Shown: piece after piece, positions 55,357-64,000 of the stretch
Position numbering within the stretch: position 1 is the first letter of the stretch
How the letters are laid out: the number at the start of each line of letters is the position of its first letter
Program-made: the position numbers and the translations under genes
Notes under the pieces: model-generated
Told to the model about the DNA's origin: nothing
Databases searched by the model: none
Seen by the model: only the letters and a program-made list of their open reading frames with translations
Source: Arthrobacter agilis
GTDB lineage: Bacteria > Actinomycetota > Actinomycetes > Actinomycetales > Micrococcaceae
DNA: 64,000 bases
NCBI RefSeq assembly: GCF_006494655.1
Contig: NZ_VHIM01000006.1
Span: forward strand, 186,001 to 250,000
Direction: 5' to 3'

Positions 55357-55724
55357 TGGTGGAGATGGCGGGAATTGAACCCGCGTCCGATGCGGTGTAG
55401 TCAGGGCTTCTCCGGGCGCAGTTTGCTTCGGTTTTTCTCGGCTCCAGCCATCGCGCAAACACGTGGCTGCCGAGCCCAGTTGTATAAGAGTCCCCTCGGT
55501 CCCTACAACGAGGACCGAGAGCAGTGGCCCTCTAAATGACGCCAGTATCCGGGGCGAGAGCAAACCCGGGCTGACGGACTAGCTAGGCTGCTTAGGCAGC
55601 GAGAGCGAAGTCAGTGCGCTTTTGTTCGGCACTTATTGTTTTACAAGGAGCGTTTACGAGATAACCCTGTATCCTCGGCCCGCTTCACCTGTCGCGACCA
55701 ACATCGTCGAAACCTGTCATCCCC
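55357..55724 (-). ncRNA. ssrA: tmRNA (ssrA)
   Basis: A 368-base transfer-messenger RNA. The 5' end GGGGATG pairs with 3' CATCTCC, followed by encoded ACCA. The T arm carries GGGTTCAATTCCC. The tag frame (55592-55630) encodes AEQKRTDFALAA and a TAA stop. With SmpB it rescues stalled ribosomes and marks the unfinished protein for proteolysis. A -10-like TAACTG lies at 55730-55735 on the same strand. Confidence 0.96.
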
Positions 55725-55729
55725 ATGTT

Positions 55730-55735
55730 CAGTTA
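55730..55735 (-). promoter_or_regulatory. -10 box of ssrA
   Basis: TAACTG on the minus strand, ending five bases before the tmRNA 5' end. Confidence 0.4.
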
Positions 55736-55839
55736 TCAAGTGATAGCCGTGTCAGTCGCCCACCGGGCGCCCGACTCCTCCATCGTACCGCAGGACCGGT
55801 CGGCCACGACAGCCGGTTCGCCCGGGGTGGATCCGGCTG

Positions 55840-56217
55840 TCACCGGCTGAGCGTGACGCCCAGGACGACGACGGGCGACTGCCAGAGGTTCACCACGACG
55901 AAGGCCAGCGTCACGAACGCGATGCCAAGGGCCGCAAGGGCCGTCGTGGCGGCCTGCCGGCGTCGGACGCTCCACCAGAGGATCGCCGCGTTCACGACGA
56001 CCAGGACGGGTGAGATCCAGACCAGCACCTGCGCGAAGAAGACGTACACCAGGAATACGAAGGGGATGAGCGAGAGGACACCGACCGGCACCACGACGAG
56101 CAGGATGAGCAGATCCACGACGGCGCCGACGGTCACCCACCAGGGCCGCCTGAAGGTCAGTTCGGACTGCTCCGGCTCGTCGTCGTCCTCCTGGGCGTCC
56201 CAGAAGACATCACTCAC
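55840..56217 (-). CDS. Hypothetical membrane protein next to smpB
   Basis: A 125-residue protein. The acidic N-terminal tail (about 1-20, DAQEDDDEPEQSE) is followed by three or four hydrophobic helices (about 25-50, 52-82, 90-115). No recognised family. GTG start overlaps the smpB stop as GTGA, so it is translated with smpB, though no link to trans-translation is known. Confidence 0.7.
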   Translation of the reverse strand: MSDVFWDAQEDDDEPEQSELTFRRPWWVTVGAVVDLLILLVVVPVGVLSLIPFVFLVYVFFAQVLVWISPVLVVVNAAILWWSVRRRQAATTALAALGIAFVTLAFVVVNLWQSPVVVLGVTLSR

Positions 56218-56687
56218 GCGCCGAGGTTCTTCTCGCGCATGGCGCGCAGTGCCTCACGGTTGTCCTGCTTCTCCCGCAGGGTCTGCCGCTTGTCGTAGTC
56301 GCGTTTGCCGCGGGCGACGGCTATCTCGACCTTCGCGCGGCCGTTCAGGAAGTACAGCTGGAGAGGCACGAGGGTGAAGCCCGACTCACGGATCTTCTGC
56401 GAGATCTTGGTGAGCTCCTCGCGATGCAGGAGCAGCTTGCGTCGTCGCCTCGCTGCGTGGTTCGTCCAGCTGCCCTGCGAGTACTCGGAGATGTGGATGC
56501 CCTCGAGCCAGAGTTCATCGCCGTAGAAGATCGCGTAGCCGTCCAGCAGGGAGGCGCGTCCCGCGCGCAAGGACTTCACTTCCGTACCCATGAGGGCAAG
56601 GCCGGCCTCGTAGGTGTCGAGCACGGCGTAGTCGTGGAAGGCCTTCCGATTGGTGGCCACGACTTTCCGGCCACTTTCCTTCGGCAC
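56214..56687 (-). CDS. smpB: SsrA-binding protein SmpB
   Basis: A 157-residue RNA-binding protein that loads tmRNA on stalled ribosomes. The oligonucleotide-binding barrel includes AFHDYAVLDTYEAGLALMGTEVKSLR-type sequence, then EGIHISEY and LYFLNGRAKVEIAVARGK, with a basic C-terminal tail KRQTLREKQDNREALRAMR. AGGAG before the ATG. It sits 490 bases upstream of ssrA on the same strand. Confidence 0.96.
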   Translation of the reverse strand: MPKESGRKVVATNRKAFHDYAVLDTYEAGLALMGTEVKSLRAGRASLLDGYAIFYGDELWLEGIHISEYSQGSWTNHAARRRRKLLLHREELTKISQKIRESGFTLVPLQLYFLNGRAKVEIAVARGKRDYDKRQTLREKQDNREALRAMREKNLGA

Positions 56688-56759
56688 GGCAGAACTCCTT
56701 CGGCAGGCGCTGCAGCGGACGGGAGGCCCGCGGGAGGGCAGTGCTCACCATCCTACGAC

Positions 56760-58322
56760 CTAGAGCAGGCCGATCGGATCCACGAGCGTGCCGTTCAGCA
56801 TCGTCTCGAAGTGCAGGTGGCACCCGGAGGAGTTCCCGGTCGTCCCCGTGTATCCGATAAGCTGTCCCGCACTGACGCGCTGCCCGACCGACACGACGTA
56901 CTTGGTCAGATGGTAGAAATTCGTGGCGAGGACATTCCCGCCGATCACGCCGTGGTTGAGGACGATCCTGTTCCCTGCGCCCTCGAGGGCGTTCGAGTCG
57001 GCGTACCACACCTCCCCGGCCGCAGGCGCGTAGAGGGCCGTACCGCAGCCCACTCCGAAGTCGATCCCGGTGTGCATGTAGCCACCTGTGCCGTTGAAGT
57101 CGATCGTCCCGACGGGTGTGGTTCTCCAGCCGAAACCCGAACTGATGGGACCGCTGACGGGCGCGGTCAGGCCGAAGGCACCGGGATCGCCCGGCGCCTC
57201 GACCTGGGGTGCGACGATCTCGGGCTCCACCGGAGCGACGGCCTGCGGCACCACCGGTGCGGGCGCCGGCTTGTTCGCGGTCGCGGCTTCGGCCTCCCGT
57301 CGACGGGTCTCCGCTTCGGCTGCCGCTGCGGCCTCGGCCTCGCGGCGTGCCTTCTCCGCTGCTGCAGCCGCTTCCGCCTCGGCCTGCAACCGCTCCTGCT
57401 CCGCCTTGACCCGCGCTTCCTCGGCCTTGCGTGCCTCCTCGATGAGCCTGCGCTGGCGCTCGGCGATGTCGGCGTTGACCCTCTGCTGTGCCTGCTCGAC
57501 GCTGGCCAGCTTCGCCTCGATGACGGGCTTCTGCTCCTGCAGCTTCGCGGACAGCGCCGACGTGTCGGCGACGAGCCTGTCCACCGTGGCTTTCTCGCTC
57601 GCGGCGGTGTCCCTCGCCGCCTGCTCGGCGTCGAGGGCGGCATCGGCGCGTTCCTTCAGGGCGGCGATTTCCGCCTCGACCGCCGTCAGCCGGGCCTGGC
57701 TGTTGGCATTCGTGGCGTTCTGCTCCGAGAGCCGTTCCATCGCCGCGTTCTGGCTCCGCAGGGCCTGGTCCACCATGTCCATGGACTCGGTGAAGTCCTC
57801 GACGTCGTCGGCCCCCAGCAGCAACGAGACGTTGGTCGGCACTCCGCCGTTCTTGTAGGCCTCGGTGGCGATCTGGCCGATGACCTTCCGGGTCTCGACC
57901 ATCTTCTGCCGGTCGGAGCGCAGCTCCTCCGTGATCTTCGTCTTCGTCTCCTGCGCGAGGTCCACCCGGACGGCGAGGGCACCGACCTCGTCGGTGGCGA
58001 TCTCGACCCGCCCCTGGGCCTCGGTGAGGGACTGCTGCGCTGCCGGGAGCTGCCCCTGGTAGGTCTTGAGCGTTCCGATGGTCTCCGCGATGTCGGCGTC
58101 CAGGTACTCCATGGACTGCTGGACCTCCGAGATCTCGTTCTCGAGGGCACTCTTCCGCTCGTCCAGTTCATCCGCCACGACGGGCGTGCTGAAGCCGAGG
58201 GCGAACGAGACGACGAGGGCGACCGACGTCGCGGCGGTACCGCGGACCACGAAGGCCCGCTTGTCCTGCAGGGCCCACCAGGTCCCCGAGGGGGATCCGT
58301 GTCCCCTGGCGCTGAGCAGCAT
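56760..58322 (-). CDS. M23 (LytM) peptidoglycan endopeptidase with coiled coil, FtsEX-linked
   Basis: A 520-residue exported protein. An N-terminal hydrophobic segment (about 25-51) is followed by a long coiled coil (about 52-330, heptads ending in an Ala/Glu/Arg-rich helix), a Pro/Val-rich linker (about 340-375) and a LytM domain (about 385-520). The catalytic zinc residues are intact: H417 and D421 in HTGID, and H502/H504 in HLHFE. The layout resembles E. coli EnvC, whose LytM domain is inactive, but here it should cut cross-links itself. Starts three bases after the ftsX stop, so FtsEX probably controls it during division. Confidence 0.88.
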   Translation of the reverse strand: MLLSARGHGSPSGTWWALQDKRAFVVRGTAATSVALVVSFALGFSTPVVADELDERKSALENEISEVQQSMEYLDADIAETIGTLKTYQGQLPAAQQSLTEAQGRVEIATDEVGALAVRVDLAQETKTKITEELRSDRQKMVETRKVIGQIATEAYKNGGVPTNVSLLLGADDVEDFTESMDMVDQALRSQNAAMERLSEQNATNANSQARLTAVEAEIAALKERADAALDAEQAARDTAASEKATVDRLVADTSALSAKLQEQKPVIEAKLASVEQAQQRVNADIAERQRRLIEEARKAEEARVKAEQERLQAEAEAAAAAEKARREAEAAAAAEAETRRREAEAATANKPAPAPVVPQAVAPVEPEIVAPQVEAPGDPGAFGLTAPVSGPISSGFGWRTTPVGTIDFNGTGGYMHTGIDFGVGCGTALYAPAAGEVWYADSNALEGAGNRIVLNHGVIGGNVLATNFYHLTKYVVSVGQRVSAGQLIGYTGTTGNSSGCHLHFETMLNGTLVDPIGLL

Positions 58323-58325
58323 GGT

Positions 58326-59240
58326 CTAGACCTTCACGTATCGACGGAGAGTGAGCAGGGAGGAGAGCCCTGCGAGGATGGCTCCCAGCACGACGAGCGC
58401 CGGCACCAGGAGCAGGACCTGCTGCGAGGAGATGAAGGCGGTCTGCGGGAACGTGTTGACGAGCCAACCGTCGATCACGAAGCGCGAGGCGCCGTAGAGG
58501 GTCGCCGAGGCGAGGACCGCGCCGACGACGGCCGCGATGACCCCCTCGAGGACGAACGGCAGCTGGATGACCGCTTTCGACGCTCCCACCAGGCGCATGA
58601 TGCCCGTTTCCCGGCGGCGGCTGAAGGCGGAGAGGCGAATGGTGGTGGCGATGAGCAGGATGGCACAGAACGTCATGATGCCCGCGATGACGAGCGCGAC
58701 GACCGACGCCCAGTTCATGTAGCGGAAGATCGCCTCCAGGAAGTCGCGCTGATCGCTGACCGCGTCCACGCCCGGCTCGGACGAGAACGCCTCGTTGATC
58801 ACCTCGTACTTCTCGGCGTCGACCAGGCCCACACGGAAGGATTCCGGGAGCTGGTCCGCGGTGACGGAGTCCACGATGGGCGAGTTGGCGAACTGGTCCC
58901 GGAAGTGCCCCAGGGCCTCGTCCTGCGACTCGTAACTCACGGTGTCCACGTACGGCGCGAACTGATCGGATCGGAGCTTCGTCTCGATGGCCGCCCGCTG
59001 GTCCTCCGTGACAGGTCCGGCGGCGCAGCTCGCCTCGGACGAGTTGTCGACGCAGAGGTAGACGGTGACCTGCACGCGGTCGTACCAGTACCCCTTCATC
59101 TGGTTGATCTGCAGCTGGAACAGCCCGGCCGCCCCGACGAAGGTCAGGGAGATGAAGGTCACCAGGATCACGGAGGTCACCATGGACAGGTTGCGGCGGA
59201 TGCCCGAGCCGATCTCGGACAGGATGAACGCGAGTCTCAC
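58326..59240 (-). CDS. ftsX: Cell division protein FtsX
   Basis: A 304-residue permease-like membrane protein with a cytoplasmic N-terminus, first helix (about 24-45), a large extracellular loop (about 50-170) that in relatives binds peptidoglycan hydrolases, and three C-terminal helices. [14 protein letters not shown] is the usual FtsX cytoplasmic motif. The loop holds two cysteines ([14 protein letters not shown]). GTG start in a GTGA overlap with ftsE. Confidence 0.95.
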   Translation of the reverse strand: MRLAFILSEIGSGIRRNLSMVTSVILVTFISLTFVGAAGLFQLQINQMKGYWYDRVQVTVYLCVDNSSEASCAAGPVTEDQRAAIETKLRSDQFAPYVDTVSYESQDEALGHFRDQFANSPIVDSVTADQLPESFRVGLVDAEKYEVINEAFSSEPGVDAVSDQRDFLEAIFRYMNWASVVALVIAGIMTFCAILLIATTIRLSAFSRRRETGIMRLVGASKAVIQLPFVLEGVIAAVVGAVLASATLYGASRFVIDGWLVNTFPQTAFISSQQVLLLVPALVVLGAILAGLSSLLTLRRYVKV

Positions 59241-59941
59241 TCGACCACCGCTCCGGTGTCGCCGATGTAGATGCCCTGCGCGTCGTCGCGCACCACGGAC
59301 CCGTTGCGGAGTTCCACGACCCGCTTGCGCATGGTGTTGACGATGTCGTCGTCGTGCGTGGCCATGACCACGGTGGTGCCGTTCTGGTTGATGCGGTCGA
59401 GGACCTTCATGATGCCCATGGAGGTCGTCGGGTCCAGGTTGCCTGTCGGTTCGTCGGCGAGGAGGATCCCCGGACGGTTCACGATGGCACGTGCGATCGC
59501 GACCCGTTGCTGCTCGCCGCCCGAGAGCTCGTGCGGCATGCGGTTGTTCTTGCCCTCGAGTCCCACGGTCGCCAGCACGTCCGGCACGGTCTCCCGGATG
59601 ACGGCGCGGCTCCTGCCGATCACCTGCATGGCGAAGGCGACGTTGGCGAAGACGGTCTTGTTCGGAAGCAGGCGGAAGTCCTGGAAGACGACACCGATGC
59701 CGCGACGCAGCCGCGGTACGCGCCAGCTCGGGATGTTCGCCACGTTCTGCCCGGCGACGTAGACGGCGCCCCTGGACGCGGAGTCCTCCTTGAGCACGAG
59801 CCGGATGAAGGTCGATTTCCCGGACCCGGAAGCGCCGACGAGGAAGACGAACTCGCCGCGGTCGACGTCGAGGGAGACGCCGTCCAGTGCCGGCTGCGAC
59901 TTCTGGTCGTACGTCTTCGTGACGTTGTCGAATCTGATCAT
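59237..59941 (-). CDS. ftsE: Cell division ATP-binding protein FtsE
   Basis: A 234-residue ABC ATPase: Walker [11 protein letters not shown]-loop [10 protein letters not shown], signature LSGGEQQR, Walker [13 protein letters not shown] and switch His in ATHDDD. With FtsX it transmits ATP-driven conformational changes to the periplasmic hydrolase. I prefer ATG at 59941, giving [11 protein letters not shown], over the GTG two codons earlier; neither has a clear ribosome binding site. Confidence 0.95.
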   Translation of the reverse strand: MIRFDNVTKTYDQKSQPALDGVSLDVDRGEFVFLVGASGSGKSTFIRLVLKEDSASRGAVYVAGQNVANIPSWRVPRLRRGIGVVFQDFRLLPNKTVFANVAFAMQVIGRSRAVIRETVPDVLATVGLEGKNNRMPHELSGGEQQRVAIARAIVNRPGILLADEPTGNLDPTTSMGIMKVLDRINQNGTTVVMATHDDDIVNTMRKRVVELRNGSVVRDDAQGIYIGDTGAVVE

Positions 59942-60155
59942 GATCACTTAGCGCCCGTGGTGTCCGCCGGGCAGGGGGCATTTACTGGGAGACGGAAGCG
60001 CCGGCTCCTCGACTATAACGACGGCGTCACGAAGCGACTGCCACCGCGGCGGTGTGTCGCGCACGCCGGCGCGGCGGTGTGTGCGGCACGAATGTCGTTC
60101 GGACACCCGCGTGCCACACCCGGCCAACACACTGCGCCTGCGCAATGATGGGGTG

Positions 60156-61070
60156 ATGCGCGGAATCATCCTCGCCGGGGGAACCGGCTCACGACTTCAT
60201 CCGATCACGCTCGGCATCAGCAAGCAGCTCGTGCCGGTGTACGACAAGCCGATGATCTACTACCCGCTGTCGACGCTGCTGCTGGCCGGGATCACCGAGA
60301 TCCTGATCATCACCACACCGAAGGACGCCGAGCAGTTCCAGGGCCTGCTCGGTGACGGAGCGTGGTGCGGGGCGAACCTCACCTACGCGACCCAGCCGGC
60401 GCCCGACGGGCTCGCCCAGGCCTTCATCATCGGGGAGAGCCACATCGGGCAGGACGACGTCGCGCTGGTGCTCGGCGACAACATCTTCTACGGACCCGGG
60501 ATGGGTGCGACCCTCAGCCGCTTCTCGGGCATCGACGGCGGGGCCATCTTCGGCTACCACGTCCAGAATCCCCGTGAATACGGTGTGGTCGAGTTCGACG
60601 ACGACTTCAGGGCACTGAGCCTCGAGGAGAAGCCGGAGCGGCCGCGCAGCAACTACGCCGTGCCCGGGCTGTACTTCTACGACAACGACGTCATCTCCAT
60701 CGCGAAGTCACTGAAGCCGTCCCCGCGGGGCGAACTCGAGATCACCGACGTCAACAGGACATATCTCGAGGCCGGTCGGCTGCGGGTGGAGGTCCTCCCA
60801 CGAGGCACCGCGTGGCTCGATACCGGGACCTTCGACTCGCTGAACGATGCCGCGACCTTCGTGCGGACGATCGAGCACCGGCAGGGACTGAAGATCGGGG
60901 TACCGGAGGAGATCGCCTGGCGTCGCGGACTGCTGACCGACGAGGCCCTTCTCGCAAGGGCCGAGGGGCTCCTCAAGAGCGGGTACGGACACTACCTGCA
61001 GAACCTCGTATCCCGCGAGAGGGAGAACCCGTCGTCGCCGACGCGCCCGGCCGGCGTCGCCGCGACCTAG
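60156..61070 (+). CDS. rmlA: Glucose-1-phosphate thymidylyltransferase
   Basis: Makes dTDP-glucose, first step towards dTDP-rhamnose for cell-wall polysaccharide. The 304-residue product begins [14 protein letters not shown] (nucleotide-binding loop), followed by [27 protein letters not shown] for metal, [19 protein letters not shown] and WLDTGT. The ATG at 60156 fits the family start; GTG one codon earlier is possible. Its stop codon lies at the edge of the degenerate repeat array that follows. Other rml genes are not in the window. Confidence 0.93.
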   Translation: MRGIILAGGTGSRLHPITLGISKQLVPVYDKPMIYYPLSTLLLAGITEILIITTPKDAEQFQGLLGDGAWCGANLTYATQPAPDGLAQAFIIGESHIGQDDVALVLGDNIFYGPGMGATLSRFSGIDGGAIFGYHVQNPREYGVVEFDDDFRALSLEEKPERPRSNYAVPGLYFYDNDVISIAKSLKPSPRGELEITDVNRTYLEAGRLRVEVLPRGTAWLDTGTFDSLNDAATFVRTIEHRQGLKIGVPEEIAWRRGLLTDEALLARAEGLLKSGYGHYLQNLVSRERENPSSPTRPAGVAAT

Positions 61071-61220
61071 GGCATCACCAAGGGTCGTTACCCAAAGTCG
61101 TCGGACCTAGGCTCGTCGCTACCCAGCGTCGTCGCCATCCAAGCTCGGGACCACGCAGGGTCGTCGCACCTAGAGTCGTCTGCACCTGGAGTCGGGAGAC
61201 CTCCGGGTCGCGAGGCGGCC
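61054..61220. repeat. Degenerate approximately 16-bp tandem repeat array
   Basis: Nine or so end-to-end units of 14-17 bases around a consensus GTCGTCGCACCTAGG. The clearest begin at 61097, 61113, 61128, 61145, 61160, 61175 and 61191, with partial ones at both ends. The first overlaps the rmlA stop codon. It fills the 190-base gap between the convergent rmlA and prfB; no coding or RNA gene is seen in it. Confidence 0.65.
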
Positions 61221-61260
61221 GTCGGAGCCCGCGGGGACCGCGCTCGGACCTGGCGGCGTG

Positions 61261-62373
61261 CTACGCCTCGTTGCGGTTGTTGGTGCGCCAGCGGATACCG
61301 GCGTCGATGAAGTCGTCGATCTCGCCGTCGAAGACGGAGGAGGTGTTGCCGACCTCGTGATTCGTGCGCAGGTCCTTCACCATCTGATAGGGGTTGAGGA
61401 CATAGGACCGCATCTGGTCTCCCCAGGACGCCTTCACATCACCCGCGAAGGCCTTCTTCTCCGCATCCTCCTGCTCCTTCTTGAGCAGCAGCAGGCGTGA
61501 CTGGAGCACCCGCATGGCCGCGGCGCGGTTCTGGATCTGGGACTTCTCGTTCTGCATCGAGACGACGGTACCGGTGGGCAGGTGGGTCAGGCGCACTGCC
61601 GAATCGGTCGTGTTCACCGACTGCCCCCCGGGCCCGGAGGAGCGGAAGACATCGACGCGGATCTCGTTGTCGGGCACCTCGATGACGTCCGTCTGCTCGA
61701 TCAGGGGGATCACCTCGACGGCAGCGAAGGAGGTCTGGCGGCGGCCCTGGTTGTCGAAAGGGCTGATCCGGACGAGCCGGTGCGTCCCGGCTTCGACGGA
61801 GAGGGTGCCGAAGGCGTAGGGGGACTTCACCTCGAAGGTCGCGGACTTGAGTCCGGCTTCCTCCGCGTACGAGGTATCGAGGACCTGCGTCGGGTATCCG
61901 TGCCGCTCGGCCCAGCGGAGGTACATGCGCAGCAGCATCTCGGCGAAGTCGGCGGCGTCCACTCCCCCGGCGCCCGACCGGATGGTGACGACGGCCTCGC
62001 GCTCGTCCCACTCGCCGGCGAGGAGGGTCACGATCTCGAGATCATCGAGGGATTTCCCGAGGGACACGAGTTCCTTCTCGGCCTCCGCGAGGGAGTCGTC
62101 GTCGGATTCGTCCTGCGCGAGTTCGACCAGGACCTCGAGGTCGTCGATGCGGCTCTCGAGGGTCTCCAGCCGCTCGAGGGCCGACTGCCGGTGCGAGAGC
62201 TTGGAGGTCACCTTCTGAGCGGCGGCGGGGTCGTCCCAGAGGTCCGGGGCCCCGGCTTCCTCGCTCAGCTCCTCGATGTCCTTGCGGATTCCCTCCACGT
62301 CGGAGACCTGTTCGATGGACTGGTACTTGGCGCGCAGGGCGCGGATCTCAGCGGGAAAATCAGTGGTTGCCAT
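61261..62373 (-). CDS. prfB: Peptide chain release factor 2
   Basis: Terminates translation at UGA and UAA. The 370-residue product has the SPF anticodon-like tripeptide in RISPFDNQG near residue 205 and the catalytic GGQ in [10 protein letters not shown] near 250. The reading frame is continuous, without the programmed frameshift of E. coli prfB. TAGGCT ends nine bases before the ATG, suggesting a very short leader. Close to ftsEX and smpB, an order common in actinobacteria, though rmlA lies between here. Confidence 0.95.
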   Translation of the reverse strand: MATTDFPAEIRALRAKYQSIEQVSDVEGIRKDIEELSEEAGAPDLWDDPAAAQKVTSKLSHRQSALERLETLESRIDDLEVLVELAQDESDDDSLAEAEKELVSLGKSLDDLEIVTLLAGEWDEREAVVTIRSGAGGVDAADFAEMLLRMYLRWAERHGYPTQVLDTSYAEEAGLKSATFEVKSPYAFGTLSVEAGTHRLVRISPFDNQGRRQTSFAAVEVIPLIEQTDVIEVPDNEIRVDVFRSSGPGGQSVNTTDSAVRLTHLPTGTVVSMQNEKSQIQNRAAAMRVLQSRLLLLKKEQEDAEKKAFAGDVKASWGDQMRSYVLNPYQMVKDLRTNHEVGNTSSVFDGEIDDFIDAGIRWRTNNRNEA

Positions 62374-62382
62374 GGTCGTTCC

Positions 62383-62388
62383 AGCCTA
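62383..62388 (-). promoter_or_regulatory. -10 box of prfB
   Basis: TAGGCT on the minus strand, nine bases before the ATG. Confidence 0.4.
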
Positions 62389-62489
62389 CGTCATGACACC
62401 GAGCCGGTCGGAGCGGCGGCGTTCCGCCTCCTGCCCGTCGGTGACGTCGGGACCGGGCCGTGCCGTGCGGCGCCGGGAAGCCGGTCGCC

Positions 62490-62984
62490 TCATCTGACGA
62501 GCTGCGCCCGGGCGTCGGCCTGGGCGGTGATCGGTATACCCGCGGGAACGAGGAAGTTCACGATGGGTGGCCGCACCACTGCCGTGAGGACGACCCGCGC
62601 GGTGCGGCCATCGGGTGCACCGGTCGCGGCGTCGATGGCGAGCCGGTCGAAGCGGCCGGCCGCGCCCGTCGAGGCGAGATAGCCTGCGACCGATTCCTCG
62701 ACGTCGGTGTCCCGGAGAATCGGCGAAGGTGCCCAGGTACCGCTACCACCGATGTCGATGCTGTAGTTGTCGGCAGCTGCGAGGGCAGCACCATCCGCGG
62801 CGGAGAGCAGCTTCTTGTGCCCTATATAGAGGGAGGAGGCGCCGAGCACCACGGTGATCACGAGAAGCGAGATGAGGACGTAACCGATGATCAGCACCGT
62901 CACCTGCCCCTGCTCGCTCGATTCCTGCCCGGCGTCGGTCGTCGCGGGGCCGCCCGGCGAGCCCACCAGCCCGGGACCTCTCAT
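62490..62984 (-). CDS. TadG-like pilus assembly protein
   Basis: A 164-residue protein with a membrane helix at about 27-50 inside a Flp/TadG N-terminal motif (EQGQVTVLIIGYVLISLL, then HKKLLSAADGAALAAAD) and a short exported domain. Much shorter than full TadG, lacking a VWA domain. Part of a Tad-type (Flp) pilus assembly locus; ATGA overlap with the preceding TadE-like gene. Confidence 0.82.
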   Translation of the reverse strand: MRGPGLVGSPGGPATTDAGQESSEQGQVTVLIIGYVLISLLVITVVLGASSLYIGHKKLLSAADGAALAAADNYSIDIGGSGTWAPSPILRDTDVEESVAGYLASTGAAGRFDRLAIDAATGAPDGRTARVVLTAVVRPPIVNFLVPAGIPITAQADARAQLVR

Positions 62985-63505
62985 CCGAAGCGCTCGACGA
63001 TCTGCGTCGCCGTGGAATCGACGCTCGCCGCGGAGGGGTAGGTGCCCGTCACCGCGGGGACCAGCGGCAGGGCGACGTCGAGGCCGACTGTCACGGTGAC
63101 CGTCGAGCCGGGCGAGAGACAGTCGCCTCCGCAGACGATCTGCACGGTGGCCTGCTCCTCGGTGAAACCGAAATCGGACAGCGCGAGACGCGCTGCCTCG
63201 CGGGCCCGGGTGTCGGCTTCCTGCACGGTCGCGGAGTTCACGTAGACCTTCGCTGCCTGATCGGCCGCACCGACGACGGCGAAGGATCCGCCCTGCACCT
63301 GGCCCACGGTGAGGACCAGGTAGACGAGAGGGACCAGCAGGAGGACACCGAGGAACACGAACTCCACGACCGCACTGCCCCGCTCGTCCCGGAGGACCCG
63401 CACACCCTCCTGCCGTCCGCCGGCGGCGAGCGGACGCCGGTGAAGCGCGGTTTCGGTCACGAGCCATGGGAGCCCGGGTGACGGATCAGGACGGGAGCGC
63501 CGCAT
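62981..63505 (-). CDS. TadE-like pilus assembly protein
   Basis: A 174-residue pseudopilin-like protein. A cytoplasmic N-terminus of about 40 residues is followed by DERGSAVVEFVFLGVLLLVPLVYLVLTV (helix about 43-68, with the conserved Glu) and a small exported domain with a C-G-G-D-C pair. ATG at 63505 has GGAGG upstream and overlaps the previous gene by 20 bases; a later start nearer DERGS is possible. Confidence 0.82.
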   Translation of the reverse strand: MRRSRPDPSPGLPWLVTETALHRRPLAAGGRQEGVRVLRDERGSAVVEFVFLGVLLLVPLVYLVLTVGQVQGGSFAVVGAADQAAKVYVNSATVQEADTRAREAARLALSDFGFTEEQATVQIVCGGDCLSPGSTVTVTVGLDVALPLVPAVTGTYPSAASVDSTATQIVERFG

Positions 63506-63929
63506 GCCCGCGCACCTCCATCACTCCGGCGGGGCCGACGAGGCCGATGACCGGCAACGGCGCCCGGACGATCACCTCGAGGGTCTCCACGCCGCCGACC
63601 GTGCTCTGGGCGACGGTGATGTCCGACCCGTAGGAGTCGGCGAGGGAACCCTCGATCAGGGTGCGGGCTCTGGTGACGGCGTCATCCGGGCTCCGATCGG
63701 CAAGCGTGCCGTACCTTGCTCCGGACGATGCGGCGTCGATCAGGGTGTTGCGCACGTGCAGCACGAGGGTCAGTTGAAGGATGGCGATGAAGACGACGGT
63801 CAGGAGACCGCCGACCAGGGCGAAATCCACCACGGCTGCTCCCCGCTCCCCGTCATGACGGTGGGTTCGGCAGAGCATGCTGCAGTGCGAGCGACGGTGC
63901 ATGCGACGGTGCGCTGGCAGCACGGGCAT
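63486..63929 (-). CDS. TadE-like pilus assembly protein
   Basis: A 147-residue TadE-family protein. His/Arg-rich N-terminus, then GERGAAVVDFALVGGLLTVVFIAILQLTLVLH (helix about 31-58) and a short exported domain with ASSGARYGTLADRSPDDAVTRAR. The start is uncertain: ATG codons at 63929, 63902 and 63878 are all in frame and none has a strong ribosome binding site. It begins three bases after the stop of the partial gene upstream. Confidence 0.78.
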   Translation of the reverse strand: MPVLPAHRRMHRRSHCSMLCRTHRHDGERGAAVVDFALVGGLLTVVFIAILQLTLVLHVRNTLIDAASSGARYGTLADRSPDDAVTRARTLIEGSLADSYGSDITVAQSTVGGVETLEVIVRAPLPVIGLVGPAGVMEVRGHAALPS

Positions 63930-63932
63930 GAC

Positions 63933-64000
63933 CTAGGGCGACACCTGGTCGATCGCCTGGTTGAAAAGTCCCTCCAGTGCCGGGCCGGCGATCGCGAGGA
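63933..64000 (-). CDS. 3' end of a small gene in the Tad locus (cut by window)
   Basis: The open frame entering from the window edge reads LAIAGPALEGLFNQAIDQVSP before a TAG at 63933-63935. Position and composition suggest a Flp-type pilin or a small secretion-locus protein, but too little is present to name it. Confidence 0.5.
   Translation of the reverse strand, partial: LAIAGPALEGLFNQAIDQVSP

Noticed and set aside
56424..59270. A 948-codon open frame opposite smpB, the M23 gene and ftsX
   Set aside because: It crosses three well supported minus-strand genes and their stops, and is composed of repetitive charged residues.
61261..62373. Programmed frameshift in prfB
   Set aside because: The frame is continuous from ATG to stop, with no internal UGA in the N-terminal region.

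Overview
The window is a contiguous piece of a high-GC Gram-positive chromosome, most likely a member of the Micrococcaceae close to Arthrobacter. Supporting signs are the fused 2-oxoglutarate dehydrogenase Kgd, the SigR/RsrA mycothiol-type stress pair, the tiny actinobacterial ribosomal protein bL37, the GuaB1-type GMP reductase, a tmRNA with a tag ending DFALAA, and many GTG starts with 1- to 4-base overlaps between genes. I see no insertion sequence, phage, CRISPR array or rRNA. It reads as core chromosome, dense and evenly coded.

Layout. 0-3.3 kb (-): argS-lysA. 3.4-6.4 kb (+): a three-gene flavin redox module (FMN-binding lipoprotein, ApbE flavin transferase, RnfD-like/ferredoxin reductase fusion), then tRNA-Arg(CCG). 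6.7-11 kb (+): a five-gene MoxR/DUF58/DUF4129 operon. 11-16.2 kb: a WYL regulator and the large helicase HrpA. 16.3-19.7 kb: HIT protein, a sulfurtransferase divergent from a Cds1-like cysteine desulfhydrase, and an MBL-fold hydrolase. 19.8-24.5 kb: a Zur-type regulator, two tandem MarR paralogues and znuABC (-) with a Zur box. 24.6-28.8 kb (-): two CNNM/CBS membrane proteins and GuaB1. 29-33.7 kb (+): kgd and an SGNH-fold protein without its catalytic residues. 33.9-40.2 kb (+): a dipeptide/oligopeptide ABC importer. 40.3-43.5 kb: MDR oxidoreductase, bL37, RsrA/SigR and DoxX. 43.5-48.1 kb (+): aroA, rsgA, csp, hisN and a methyltransferase. 48.1-51.6 kb (+): manganese importer plus MntR. 51.7-55.3 kb: carboxylate-amine ligase, GH36 alpha-galactosidase and a small membrane protein. 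55.3-60 kb (-): tmRNA, smpB, an M23 peptidase and ftsEX. 60-62.4 kb: rmlA facing prfB. 62.4-64 kb (-): TadE/TadG-like pilus genes, cut by the window end.

How the genes work together. The window has two metal-uptake systems with separate regulators: ZnuABC under a Zur box and a manganese ABC importer under MntR. It has a thiol-stress regulon head (SigR/RsrA) whose upstream region matches the SigR promoter consensus and could make a longer sigma isoform. It also has a cell-division peptidoglycan module (FtsEX and an active-looking LytM hydrolase) beside the trans-translation pair ssrA/smpB.

A recurrent feature is a TANNNT -10 box placed 5-7 bases before the start codon, seen at nine genes. This points to widespread leaderless mRNAs. 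The most distinctive observations are the tandem MntR operator that covers the start codon of the manganese-binding protein, the conserved-looking SGNH pseudoenzyme after kgd, the degenerate approximately 16-bp repeat array between rmlA and prfB, and the flavinylation module.
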